Part shown: positions 1 through 10,093 of the stretch, one piece after another
Layout: the number at the start of each line of letters is the position of its first letter
How positions within the stretch are numbered: position 1 is the first letter of the stretch
Source: Halocaridina rubra
Lineage: Eukaryota; Arthropoda; Malacostraca; Decapoda; Atyidae
Direction of reading: 5' to 3'
Assembly (NCBI GenBank): GCA_037179515.1
Contig: JAXCGZ010015154.1
Coordinates: 113,340 to 177,339 of the forward strand
Length of the DNA stretch: 64,000 nucleotides
Position numbers and translations under genes: made by a program
The notes under the pieces: model-generated
What the model saw: only the letters and a program-made list of their open reading frames with translations
Databases searched by the model: none
What the model was told of the DNA's origin: nothing

Positions 1-1
1 A

Positions 2-718
2 CTCGACCAAATGCAACTGAGGGACTATGAGAAAGTTAAAAGCACACTCCTGGCCTCACAGAACCTTTCACCAGCTGAGTGTTGTGCTAGGTATCTTTCT
101 GCTTTCCCATTGAAGGAGGAAAACTGTAGTACCTTTGGCAAACGCAAGGCTCGCCTCTTTAATGATTGGTTACGAGTTGCAAAGTGTCCTCGTGAGAAGT
201 TGTATGCATTCTTGATGTTTGATGCAATTGCCAATGAACTTCCTCCAGAGGTTGTTGCATATGTAAGGACTCAGCTTAAGGATGAGATCGACTACGAGAA
301 AAGTCTAGCTGCTGTGGACGAGTACCTCCAGCACAACCAGCATGGAGTACGTCTCTGTGATGTTATGAGGGCAAGAAGGGCCAATTCCAAGGTTCGTCCT
401 CAGAGTTGTATTTCCCCCTCAGCAAGACATGATTCTCATCGGAAAGGAGATCATAGGAATGGGAAGCACAAGGGCCCCTCGCAGAACTCACATCATCCAG
501 CACATCCTCCTTACACTCCAAAGCCTTATTACGGCAATGCACTAACACTCAAGAAGGATAACTCAGTAAGACCTAAGCTTCAGCAGTTCAGAGATAAAGG
601 CCATTACTCTGCTCCTCCTTCCCAGGGTTTTCAGCAAAACTCTAAGAGCCACCACGCTCCCTCACACAGCAGCGGCCCACAAAGCCGTCCGGCCACGCAC
701 ATAGCCCATGCTGTATAA
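2..718 (+). CDS. gag-like capsid protein of copy 1 (5' partial)
   Basis: The frame is open from base 2. Comparison with copy 3 places the true start about 100 codons upstream, outside the window. The N-terminal part is a capsid-like helical region of the retrotransposon gag type (residues about 15-115). It is followed by a His/Pro/Lys-rich, low-complexity tail. No CX2CX4HX4C zinc knuckle is present; nucleic-acid binding presumably relies on the basic His/Lys tail (inference). The frame ends at a TAA at 716-718, and the same frame then continues straight into protease. Copy 3 has GAA at this codon, so the TAA is probably a point mutation in an originally continuous gag-pol frame. Confidence 0.75.
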   Translation, partial: LDQMQLRDYEKVKSTLLASQNLSPAECCARYLSAFPLKEENCSTFGKRKARLFNDWLRVAKCPREKLYAFLMFDAIANELPPEVVAYVRTQLKDEIDYEKSLAAVDEYLQHNQHGVRLCDVMRARRANSKVRPQSCISPSARHDSHRKGDHRNGKHKGPSQNSHHPAHPPYTPKPYYGNALTLKKDNSVRPKLQQFRDKGHYSAPPSQGFQQNSKSHHAPSHSSGPQSRPATHIAHAV

Positions 719-3682
719 ATAAGGCCAGAAAGGGCCACTGGGGATAACGCCGAGGAACCTACGTACAAACTTGCCAATGTGGAACTCACCGAATGGGGTA
801 ATCCGCAGGTGATCCCAAAATGTCTAGGAACTATAAATGGTGTGGAAGTTGAGATAGCCCTCGACACAGGGGCGAATGGCATATTTGTTGACGAGAGATT
901 CGTCAGGGATGAAGATTATACCGGCAAAGTCGTTCGTGTGCGGGTTGCTGAAGGAACACCCCAAATACGACGCTGCTGTGTCATTAACCTGGATTGCAAA
1001 TACTACAAGGGAAAAGCCCCAGCTGTGGCAATGATTGAGCTTATGTACCCTGTCTTGATGGGTCGTGCACTGAACCTAGTTCCTTCTTTCCAGGCCGACC
1101 TCTACCATAAGGACAATTCTTGTTATAACTTCCCTCGGGGGAAGTCACATGAAGCCATTTCAGCAGCAACTCCTGGCCTCGATGCCAAGAATATGGACGA
1201 TTCTCCGACTGACTCCATTGAGTCTGCTGCAGTCAGTACATGTAATGTGGAACGCGGAGAGTTTCCCCCTCCTTTACCAGATGATACACCTCTCGAGCCA
1301 TTGAAGTCCCGTCCAGACTTTGCCAAATTGCAGCAAGACTGCCCCAGCCTCAAACGCTGGATACAGCAGGCCACCGAGAGAAGGACCTTCACGGTGAGAG
1401 GAGGAGGCCAGATCACTTATATCCTTGAAGATGGAGCACTTCGTAGGCATGTGACTAAAGATGGCCACACCTTTAAACAGTTGGTGGTGCCCGCTTCGTT
1501 GCGCCGCCAGGCTATGTATGTGACACACCATTTGCCTCTGAGTGGACACAGAGGCAAAGCAAAGACTCGGCACGTCCTTCAGAAGGCTTTCGCAAGGCCA
1601 AACATGTACACCGAGGTAGACAGATATGTAGGCTCCTGCCCTGTCTGTCAATGCACCTCAACGGCACCGGTACCGAAAGTTCCCATGGGGATAACTAAGC
1701 TCTCAATGGAGCCATTTTCCAAGGTCGCTATTGACATATTAGGTCCTATTAATCCAGCTTCGTCCACGGGGAAACAGTTCCTCGTGGTATATGTTGACTT
1801 GGCAACAAGGTACCCAGATGCAGTGCCACTGTCTTCTATCACAACTGAAGCAGTCGCTCATGCCCTATTTGAAATCTGCTCCAGGTTTGGTTTTCCTGAG
1901 CAGATCACTTCTGACAATGGAAGTCAGTTTACAAGTAGGCACTTTGAGGCTTTCTGTAACCTTTTAGAAATGAAGCATATTTGTACGAGTGTCTATCATG
2001 CCCAATCAGATGGAGCATGCGAATGCTATAACTGGACATTGAAGCGATGTTTGCGCAAGCTAGTGATAGATATACCTAGGCAGTGGGACAAGTACGTCCC
2101 TGCTGCACTTTTTACCTTCAGAGAGATGCCCCACGACACTACTGGATACTCGCCTTTCGAGCTGATTTATGGTCATAAGGTCAGAGGCCCAGTAGAATTC
2201 TTGGCAGAATGTTGGAATTCACCTACCATCAAAGATGACGATAGGGACGTTCATGAGTATATTTTGAAGTTTTCCTCTCACCTCAAAAAGGCTTGGAAAA
2301 CTGCACAATTAGCCATTAAGGGTCACCAGCAGACTGCCAAGCTCCTCTTTGACAAGCGTGCGCGGCATTGTGCCCTGACACCCGGAGATCGAGCTCTGTT
2401 ACTTCTTCCAACAGATACCCGCAAGCTAATGGTACGCTGGAAAGGACCGTACACTGTGGTACACCGGGTGACCCCTGACAATTATGTGCTAAATGTTGAT
2501 GGCAATAATCGGAAATACCACATTAACCAGCTGAAGCTTTATTGTGAGGACCCGGAGGCCCACAGGGATCCTGCGCTGGCACTCTCAGCAACCCCTATAG
2601 ATGCCCCCAGCATCAACAGAACCTCCGAGGCTGCAGCAACACAGGTGCTCCATTATAGCCACCCCTTACTTCCTATATTGGAATACTCCACCCTTGCAGT
2701 GGAGACAGACTTACGGGAGTGGAGTTTTTCGGAAGAAGCCCCTCTGGCCGCAGCCACCGCCCTTGCAATTGAAGACATAAGCTTAGCTTTTGATGATGGT
2801 AAGGATCCTGCCATTCCCACACACCGAAAAGAAAGTGTGAGTAATTGCATTATTAACTCCAGACTGCAACTGAGTCAACGGGAACAGCTGAACAAGCTAT
2901 TACAGGACTATGAGAATGTCTTCAACGACCTCCCAGGCATTACCACTACCCTTGAGCATCATGTCAGATTGACTGACCCAGAGCCATTTCGGCATTCCTA
3001 TGGTCTTCCCCACCAGCTGTCCTTACGGCTGAAGGAAGATCTTGACACTTGGGTCCGCCTCGGAATAGTTGAAAAGAGCATGTCGCCTTGGTGTTCGCTG
3101 TTACTGGCAGTGCGTAAGCGAGATGGCAGTCACAGGTTCTGCCTTGACTGTCGTAAGCTTAACTCCCTTACCATTTTTGATGGAGAGCCCATTGCTGATG
3201 CCGAGCATATTTTCTCGTTGCTCTTTCAAGCCCGTTACCTGTCCAAGTTGGATTTGGCCAGTGGATTTTGGCAAGTCCCGTTGAGCGAGACTACCAAGCC
3301 TCTTACAGCTTTTTCCACAAGATATGGTCTATACCAGTTCAGGGTCATGCCTTTTGGTATGGTAAATGCCCCTGGCTGCTTTAGCAGACTCATGAGGATA
3401 GTGCTACAGGATCTCGACAATGTTTCATGCTTTATAGACGACATCCTGGTGCATTCTCAGGATTGGTCATCGCACCTCGAGACCCTCCGCAGAGTTCTCA
3501 CTCGTCTGAACCAGCATGGACTTCATTTAAAGCCTTCCAAATGTGAGATTGGTTTCACACAATTGCAGTGTCTCGGCCATGTGGTTGGAGAAGGAGTTAT
3601 GTCCCCTTTACATGACAGGGTACAAGCTATTAAGGATATGGAGAAACCTGCCAGTCACTCAACTGAGATCATTCCTGGGTAG
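719..3682 (+). CDS. pol part 1: protease - integrase - reverse transcriptase
   Basis: Continues the gag frame after the TAA. Protease: DTG at 863-871, with a hydrophobic YPVLMGRAL segment at about 1046. Integrase: HHCC zinc site (His pair in HHLPLSGH, Cys pair in CPVC, about 1526-1648), then catalytic D at 1733 (AIDIL), D at 1913 (TSDNGSQF) and E at 2021, which gives D-35-E spacing. A GPY/F module (WKGPYTV) lies at about 2438; there is no chromodomain. A linker follows, then gypsy-type RT: SKLDLASGFWQVPL (~3242), MPFGMVNAP (~3347) and the catalytic FIDDILVH (D codons 3437-3442). The frame runs out at 3682 because of a 2-nt deletion near 3653; copy 3 retains the two bases. The domain order is the key oddity. 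Confidence 0.85.
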   Translation: MRPERATGDNAEEPTYKLANVELTEWGNPQVIPKCLGTINGVEVEIALDTGANGIFVDERFVRDEDYTGKVVRVRVAEGTPQIRRCCVINLDCKYYKGKAPAVAMIELMYPVLMGRALNLVPSFQADLYHKDNSCYNFPRGKSHEAISAATPGLDAKNMDDSPTDSIESAAVSTCNVERGEFPPPLPDDTPLEPLKSRPDFAKLQQDCPSLKRWIQQATERRTFTVRGGGQITYILEDGALRRHVTKDGHTFKQLVVPASLRRQAMYVTHHLPLSGHRGKAKTRHVLQKAFARPNMYTEVDRYVGSCPVCQCTSTAPVPKVPMGITKLSMEPFSKVAIDILGPINPASSTGKQFLVVYVDLATRYPDAVPLSSITTEAVAHALFEICSRFGFPEQITSDNGSQFTSRHFEAFCNLLEMKHICTSVYHAQSDGACECYNWTLKRCLRKLVIDIPRQWDKYVPAALFTFREMPHDTTGYSPFELIYGHKVRGPVEFLAECWNSPTIKDDDRDVHEYILKFSSHLKKAWKTAQLAIKGHQQTAKLLFDKRARHCALTPGDRALLLLPTDTRKLMVRWKGPYTVVHRVTPDNYVLNVDGNNRKYHINQLKLYCEDPEAHRDPALALSATPIDAPSINRTSEAAATQVLHYSHPLLPILEYSTLAVETDLREWSFSEEAPLAAATALAIEDISLAFDDGKDPAIPTHRKESVSNCIINSRLQLSQREQLNKLLQDYENVFNDLPGITTTLEHHVRLTDPEPFRHSYGLPHQLSLRLKEDLDTWVRLGIVEKSMSPWCSLLLAVRKRDGSHRFCLDCRKLNSLTIFDGEPIADAEHIFSLLFQARYLSKLDLASGFWQVPLSETTKPLTAFSTRYGLYQFRVMPFGMVNAPGCFSRLMRIVLQDLDNVSCFIDDILVHSQDWSSHLETLRRVLTRLNQHGLHLKPSKCEIGFTQLQCLGHVVGEGVMSPLHDRVQAIKDMEKPASHSTEIIPG

Positions 3683-4298
3683 TGTCGGCTACTACCAACG
3701 GTTCATTCCACACTTTAATACTATCGCTGCCCCTTTGCAGCAAATGACCTCCTCGAAGCAAAGTAAAACCTCCCCTGTCCAATGGACAGATGAAGCGGAG
3801 AGAGCATTTTTCAAGCTCCGAGAAGCATTGGCGGGTGAGCCAGTATTACAACTGGTAAACCCTGATTTTCCATTTATCTTGCAGACAGACGCCTCAGACG
3901 AAGGGCTGGTTGCTGTGCTCTTGCAAGCCCGATCAGACAACTCAGCAGAAGTAGCTCCAGTGCGATATGCAAGCCGCAGGCTTCGCCCTGCAGAGCAAAA
4001 TTACTCCACCGTGGAGAAGGAAGCTCTAGCTGCATATTGGGCCATAAAGAAATTTGAAGTCCATCTGTATGGCCAACATTTTACACTGAGAACCGACCAC
4101 CGACCTCTCCTATATTTAAAGACTGCACACAAGCTAAATCCTCGCCTGAAAAGGTGGGCACTTTACCTGAATCTTTTCAAATTCACTGCCCAACATGTTC
4201 ATGGCAAGGACAATGACCTTGCTGATCTACTAAGTCAATGGTCGTTACCCTCATATGAGGAAACTGGTGCTGTTAGCCTAAATTTGACTAGTCGGTAA
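3652..4298 (+). CDS. pol part 2: RT connection and RNase H domain of copy 1
   Basis: Picks up the pol frame after the 2-nt deletion near 3653 (LRSFLGSVGYYQRFIP is the end of the gypsy RT/tether). All four RNase H acidic positions are visible: D in LQTDASDEG (~3885), E in STVEKEALAAYWA (~4010), D in LRTDHRPLLYL (~4094) and D in KDNDLADLLSQ (~4210). The frame ends with TAA at 4296-4298. It is the last domain: no integrase follows it, unlike standard Ty3/gypsy elements. The frameshift is mutational, not programmed, because the other copy lacks it. Confidence 0.85.
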
Positions 4299-4934
4299 AG
4301 ATTACTTCTCTAATGTGTTGTTTATTTTTTGTGTTTATCTTTTATGTCTTTAATACTGTACTGTACTTGTTTATTTTAGCGTACAAACGTTATTCCTAAT
4401 GGAAGACGAAAAGGATGAAGAATAATTATTTGATAGTAGTTTTATATTTCCCTTTGTGGGACTTTGAAAGCCAGAACATGGTGGAAACATTTTAGTTTAG
4501 TGTTGAATAGCTGAAACTTTTAAATCCAGTCGCCAATGTTAATGACGACGTGGTTCAAATTTTTAATTTGCGTATACTGTATTTTTTTTTTATATTATAT
4601 TATTGCCTTCTTGCATGTGAAGCATTCATAAACTTAAATATTGATATTCACTGATATCTAATTGTGATTTAATTATCTTGAAATTTGAATTTGATCACAT
4701 TTCTTTTATGTTTTGCATGTCATTTAATGTTTTGTTTACAAGGCTTGTTCACTTTTCCTAATAGTATGGTATGTTCCAGTGGTGGATCCCATTCTTATTG
4801 TTCAGTTGTTCTTTTCCATGAAAAGGATATCTCATCCCTCATAATAACACTGAAGTCACCGTAACTTCCTCTGTTCTTTTTTCGCCTTCTGTAGTAGAAT
4901 TTTGCTAAATCAATATTCTCTAGAAAGGGCCTTT
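4299..4934 (+). other. 3' noncoding stretch after RNase H
   Basis: AT-rich, no ORF. It is clearly homologous to 29036-29750, downstream of RNase H in copy 2 (for example gaagacgaWRaRgatgaagaat at ~4403 and ~29235), so it belongs to the element. A purine-rich run at 4400-4424 could be a polypurine tract, but it is interrupted by C and T and no LTR start follows convincingly. Confidence 0.6.
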
Positions 4935-6855
4935 GTGACAGAGTGTTTTGCTCAAAGTCACCAGAGGCTGTTAGATGCCTTATTAATTAGTTTAGTAACT
5001 TAACTGTTATTTTCTAACTAAAAAAATTAATTCCCACATCTTGACTTTTGCAGATTATGATTATTTGCAATTTATATTTTAGCTTATAGCTAATTTTAAA
5101 TATACCTTATTTACTCTTCTTGTACGTGTAGATGTATAGTCCCGATATAAAGGCTGCTCCTATTTTCCGTCTGATACGAGCCAAGAACATTCTGGAGATT
5201 GTTTACCAGTAACCTAACTTTTCATTATTATTCTCGTTTTATTTTATTTGCTTCCACTTGTTGCACCTAAAAATACTGTCTCTCCCTTGCATCTCTGCTA
5301 TAATTGCCTGCCAGGGACCACCACTAAAATATTCCTTAAATGATATCAGAGCCAGTTACTGTTCTAGAAATGTATCCTATAGATGAACTCACCAGGAGGG
5401 ACAATGAGACGCTCTCCTTTGGCGCTCAAACTTCGAAGAGGCAACATCTCACCTGAGCAGTCTAAGTTTATTTCAAACATTATTTACGTGGCATCTTCAA
5501 AGGAGTTCATCTGGCACAACAAGGTGAGGGATAGTGTATGGTAAAGCTCGTGGGTCAAGCAAATTGGTTTTTCGAGAATTAGTTACATTCGTTACTGGCT
5601 AAATCTTACGAATTTTATTCTCAGATTCCATTCCCATACAAACGAAATTTTGTAGATTACCAAACTGGAATCTCACTTGCCAAAGTTAATTCTTTAACCT
5701 GGAAATTACAGTTGATATACATTGCTAAGAAGTTTCTTTTCATTGAATGTGATAAACGAAAATCTCATCCTCTGAAGACTGGTTACGAGCCCGTAAAAAT
5801 CTATCTCTTTTCCTAATAAATTCTAATTTCATTTCACCTCTTCCTATCATCGTAAATAAAGTGTTTTACGTCAAAAACTCGTCAATAAAGCTATTTGCTA
5901 TATAAATTGCAAATAGTTCGTCATTTAGCTAAAGGGTTTTATGCTATAAACTGCAAATAATTAAAAGGTAATTTTACCCCGTTGGCTTTGCAAATATTTC
6001 CTGTTAACCACAATTTAATGAATGCATACTGTATTTATCTTGCTAATTCTTCATATGTTGGGGATAAAGTGTTTTGAGTTATAAGTTGCAAATACCTCAA
6101 AAGGTGGTTTTGCACCCTTTTTTTTCATTGCAAAGTTCTTGATAACCAAAAGTGAATGAATACTGTATTTATCTCGTAGATTCTTCCTTTACCCTAAATT
6201 GAGTGTTTTACCATATTAATTGTAAATCAGTAATAAGCATTGCAACTTTTGTGGTTGCCCACAATTTAAGGAATACATACAGTACTGTATTTGTCTTGCT
6301 TATTCTTCATTTATTGTGAAGAAATTGTTTTCCTTTAAAACCAGTAAAGAATTAATGGTTTTGTATGCTATTATGGTAGCATAAATATTTCTGGTTAGCT
6401 GTGAATAACCAATATATTTTTATCCAGTAGAATGATATTGGATACTCATTATATGTGTGCTCATGCTTTCAGTTTCCCATTATAAACAGTGTGTCATTTC
6501 TGTTTCTGAAATTGCAGTGTCCTGTGTGACAGAGGTAATCATCGAGTTGAGGCCAAAGTCTTGGCATATGTCCGTGGTGCCGGGAAAAGAAATCGTGCTC
6601 ACCACCTCCGGGATTCGAGGCAGCATTTCATAAAATTTAATTAGAAAATTCAATTCTTTTAATGTCATTGCATTTCCAAAATTAAAAGAAAGTTGAATTC
6701 CGAGTTTCATTTAACCGACTAATGGTAATAGAGATGGGGTGTTCAAGTACAAATATCTATCCTGTCTGTTTGTGAGCTCTTAACCGCGCTCGGTACTTTG
6801 AGTCCCCTTAGAAAACAGAATCTTAGCAACACTCTACCATCCTAACCTCCAACAG
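4935..6855 (+). repeat. Long inverted-repeat arm of copy 1 (left-facing arm)
   Basis: Homologous in the same orientation to 29751-31905 and 41090-42746, and in reverse complement to 7022-8782, 15538-15973 and 39541-41085. It contains the landmark ctgccagggaccaccact (~5311) and, at about 5870-6330, roughly four degenerate ~120-140-bp subrepeats built around TTGCAAAT, a gttaaccacaatttaatga block and tactgtatttatctcg. The outer terminus ends ...cctccaacag at 6855. The last ~150 bp resemble a cleaner terminus elsewhere (cttccccacag at 42746). No ORF. Confidence 0.7.
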
Positions 6856-7021
6856 GGGAGCAGGAGGGTCATGAGAGTGCATAACTAGAAACAGGTCATG
6901 CATTTACTCAGACCCTTCACTGACCACTATACTGTTTATGTATAAATATAATGTGCAATGTGCACATCATATTTATAAAAAAAAAAAAATTCTGTTTGGG
7001 TCCCTGTTAGAGTGCAAAATT
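6856..7021. other. Spacer between facing arms of copies 1 and 2
   Basis: About 166 bp between the outer end of copy 1 and the outer start of copy 2. It contains an imperfect palindrome (tataaatataatgtgca / tgcacatcatatttata) at about 6941-6977 and an A13 run. I see no gene and no target-site duplication linking it to the far flanks. Confidence 0.5.
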
Positions 7022-8782
7022 GTGTTGTCGGGAGGTGGTTGTTAAGTTTCTGTTTTACTAAGCAGACTCAAAGTACTGAACTCCGTTGAACGCTCACAAA
7101 CAGACAGGATATTTATCCACTTAGTGCCCCACCCGTGCTACCACTACTCGGTTAAATGAAACTCAGAATTCAACTTTTTTTTAATTTTGGAAATGCAATG
7201 ACACATTAGAAAAACAATTTAATTACTTTTTGGAAAGGTGGAACAGATTTAACATTTAAATTTATGGAATGCTGCCTCGATCCCGGAGGTTGTGAGCACA
7301 ATTTTGACTCCTGGCATCACAGATGGACGCCAGGATTTTGGACTCAACTTGATGATCACCTCTATCACACAGGCAGAGTAAAATAGAGGACACTGCAATT
7401 TCAGAAACAGAAATGACACACTGTTAATAATGGGAAAACAGAAGGCACGAGCACACAAACCATGAGTTTCCAATGTTATTCTACTAGATGAAAATATATT
7501 GGTTGGTCACAGATAACCAAAAATATTTACGCTACAGTAAGAGCATACAAAACCATAAATTATTTTCTAGCATTAGTGTGAAACAATTTATTCACAATTA
7601 ATGAAGAATAAGCGAGACAAATACAGTATGTATTCCTAATATTCTGGGTAACCATAAAAGTTTGCAATGCTAATTGGCTAAAATTACTCATTAATTATTT
7701 GCAATTTATATGGTTAAACACTTTATTTATGATAATAGGAGAATCTACGAGATAAATATGTATTCATTCAATTTTGGTTACCAAGTATTTGCAACGCAAA
7801 AAGGGCAAAACCATCTTTTGAAATATTTGCAGCTTATAACTCAAAACACTTAATTCCCAATGTATGAAGAATCAACAAGATAAATACAGTATGCATTCAT
7901 GAAATTGTGGTTAGCAAGAAACATTTGCAATGCCAACAGGGTAAAATTACTTATTATTTATTTGCAGTTTAGAGCATAAACCACTTAAGTTAAATTATTA
8001 ATTATTTGCAGTTTATACAGTAAATCACTATATTTACGAGTTTTGGCGTAAAATACTTTATTTACGATGAAAGAAAGGGTTGAAAAGAAATTAGAGTTCG
8101 TTAGGAAAAAAGGAATAGATATTTACGTGGTAATAGGCAATCTTCTGAGGATGAGAAAGAAATTTTTTTCCATTGTATATCGGCGGTAATATCCAGGTCA
8201 ATGATTAAATTCTGGCAAACAAGATTCCAGTTAGATAATCTACAAAAGTTCGTTTTGCAAGGAATGAAATCCAAGAAAAAATATTTGGATTTGACCAGTA
8301 AAGGATTAGACCAGTAACGAATTTAACCAGTGGTCCGAATTCCTGAATTTGCTCAACCAACGAGCTTTACCATACACTATCTCTCACCTTGTTTGTGCCA
8401 GATGAATTACCGTGAAGACACCAGGTAAATAAGGTTTGAAGTAAGCTTGACTGCTGAGGTGAGATCTTGCCTCTGAGATGTTTGGTTGCCAATTGCGGAT
8501 GATTCAGCGTCCATCTTGGTGACGTCATCATTTGGCTCCCTGTAGAGTATATATTTAGAGCAGTAATTTGTTCATATAAAATTCAAGGGCTACTATAGTG
8601 GTGATCCCTGGTAGGCAAATATGACAGAGATACAAGGGAAAGGCAGTATCTAAGGTGCAACAAGTGGAAGCAAATAAAAAAAAAACAAGAATTATTATAG
8701 GCAAAATAGGTTACAGGTGAACAATCTCCAGAACGTTCTTTGCATTGCAGGAGTCAGAATTTTAACTATTCAAACAATAAAG
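7022..8782 (-). repeat. 5' inverted arm of copy 2, outer part
   Basis: Reverse complement of the 3' arm (30190-31905) and of the arm of copy 1. Matching landmarks include gagcacaattttgactcc (~7295), the TTGCAAAT-type subrepeats (7650-8050), gatccctggtaggcaa (~8602) and caacaagtggaagcaaat (~8658). It runs without a break into the target site of LINE N1 at 8771-8782 and resumes at 15538. Confidence 0.75.
8771..8782 (+). repeat. Target-site duplication of LINE N1 (left copy)
   Basis: caaacaataaag occurs immediately before the LINE start and again at 15526-15537 immediately after its 3' end. It is a perfect 12-bp match, typical of target-primed reverse transcription. Removing N1 rejoins the 5' arm of copy 2 seamlessly, as judged against 30180-30240. 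Confidence 0.9.
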
Positions 8783-10093
8783 ACACAGTCCAGTTCCAGT
8801 TCCAGTAGCGGTTGGACCTCTCTTCTCTCACTCTGCCAGCAGCCAATAGCAGAAGCCGACTCCACCCAGCAGCCAATAGCAGAAGCCGACTCCTCCCAGC
8901 AGCTTACCTGGCACAGGGAACACCGTGATCACAGCATATTAACTCCCAAAAACAATCTGGTCCCAGCTCCAGTAGTGATAGGACCTGCATAAGTATCTCT
9001 GTCCTCTTTTCCTACTCTCTCACGAGAGCCAGAAATAGAAGCAAAGACTGCTTTTGTTTTGTTTTGTGTTCCCGATTTTTGTTTTAGTGAAAACAAGTGA
9101 CTGTGTGTGTGATATACCCCAAATAATTTTGCCTGCCCTTCTCTCTCTTTCATAAGAGTCGGGAAGAAAAGGAAAATAGAAAGTGTTCAGGTTTCTAATT
9201 TGTTTTTATATCTATTGTGATAGGTAGTTGGAGCCTCTTCCTACCCTTGAAGTGAACTTCGCCTCCTCCACTCCATCCCTGTCTGAGGTGGGAGTTTCCA
9301 CAAGGAAATATAACCTAAGTATATCTGTTTTCTTTTCTTCCTCTCTCACGAGAGCCAAAGAGAGAAACAGAAAGATTGCCTTGTTTTTTTTTTTTTTTGC
9401 TTTTGTGTTCTTTTGTTTAATTGAACACACATTATTTTGTTTTAGTGAAAACAAGTGACTGTGTGTGTGATATACTCCAAGTAATTTTGCCTGCTCTTCT
9501 CTCTCTTTTATTAGAGTTGGGAAAAAAAGGGAAATAGTGTTCAGGCTTCTAATTGTTTTTATATCTTTTGTGATAGGTAGTTGAAGCCTCTGCCTACCAG
9601 CAAAGTGAACTTCGCCTCCTCCACTCCATCCCTGACCTGAGGGGAAAGTTTTCACAAGGAAATATAACCTAAGTATATCTGTTCTCTTTTCTTCCTCTCT
9701 CACGAGAGCCAAAGAGAGAAACAGAAAGATTGCCTTGTTTTGTTGTGTTTTTGTGTTTTTTTTTGTGCTTCTGTGTTCTTTTGTTTAATTGAACACACAT
9801 TATTGTGTCCTTAGCAAAATCTCTGTTTTCACTTCCCTCTCCCACGAGAGTTGGGAAGAAAGATAGAAGACTGTTTAAGTGATTAAGTGTTGTAGTGTTG
9901 CAATTAAGTGAAGTGATCCAGCCATAAGGCCCCTATATTGTATTAATCAAAATTGACAAACAGTGTAAATAACATATACCTAGTGAAATCTGTGATATCC
10001 ATGACTAGTTGCTAGTCATAGCCTCAGCCACTACTCCTGCTTCCTCCCCAGAGGGGGGAATGGAACTCGACCCCCCTCAAGAGGGGTGGTCGG
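8783..10093 (+). promoter_or_regulatory. 5' UTR of N1 with tandem promoter-like monomers
   Basis: Made of tandem ~340-bp units beginning near 8995, 9330 and 9680, the last partial. Each unit carries ctctctcacgagagcc, gtgaaaacaagtgactgtg and a ctctctttYatNagag block. A shorter first unit (8783-8945) is partly repeated at 8946. The same repeat arrangement occurs upstream of ORF1 in N2 (24650-25317, reverse strand). Tandem 5' monomers act as internal promoters in some LINEs (mouse L1); that role here is inference. Confidence 0.65.

Larger units (their letters stand above)
1..6855 (+). mobile_element. Gmr1-like Ty3/gypsy element, copy 1 (5' end outside window)
   Basis: Best-preserved copy of the family. 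It contains, in order, gag (2-718), protease, integrase, GPY/F module, reverse transcriptase, RNase H (to 4298), a noncoding 3' stretch (4299-4934) and a long repeat arm (4935-6855) that ends in ccaacag. The domains are gypsy-like, but integrase precedes RT, as in Ty1/copia and in the Gmr1 group of Ty3/gypsy elements. Copies 2 and 3 have the same order, so it is not a local rearrangement. The window starts inside gag, so the 5' terminus cannot be seen. One in-frame stop and one frameshift make this copy inactive as it stands. Confidence 0.85.

Noticed and set aside
3640..3690. Programmed -1/+1 frameshift between RT and RNase H in copy 1
   Set aside because: Copy 3 has two extra bases at this point and stays in frame, so the shift is a 2-nt deletion in copy 1.
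719..4298. Misassembly as the cause of the integrase-before-RT order
   Set aside because: The order is continuous in one open frame in copy 1 and repeated independently in copies 2 and 3 on both strands.
7022..8782. Treating the arms as ordinary direct LTRs of the gypsy element
   Set aside because: No direct-orientation copy of the arm was found 5' of any pol in the window; the only 5' copy is inverted. The possibility remains open because the true 5' ends of copies 1 and 3 are missing.
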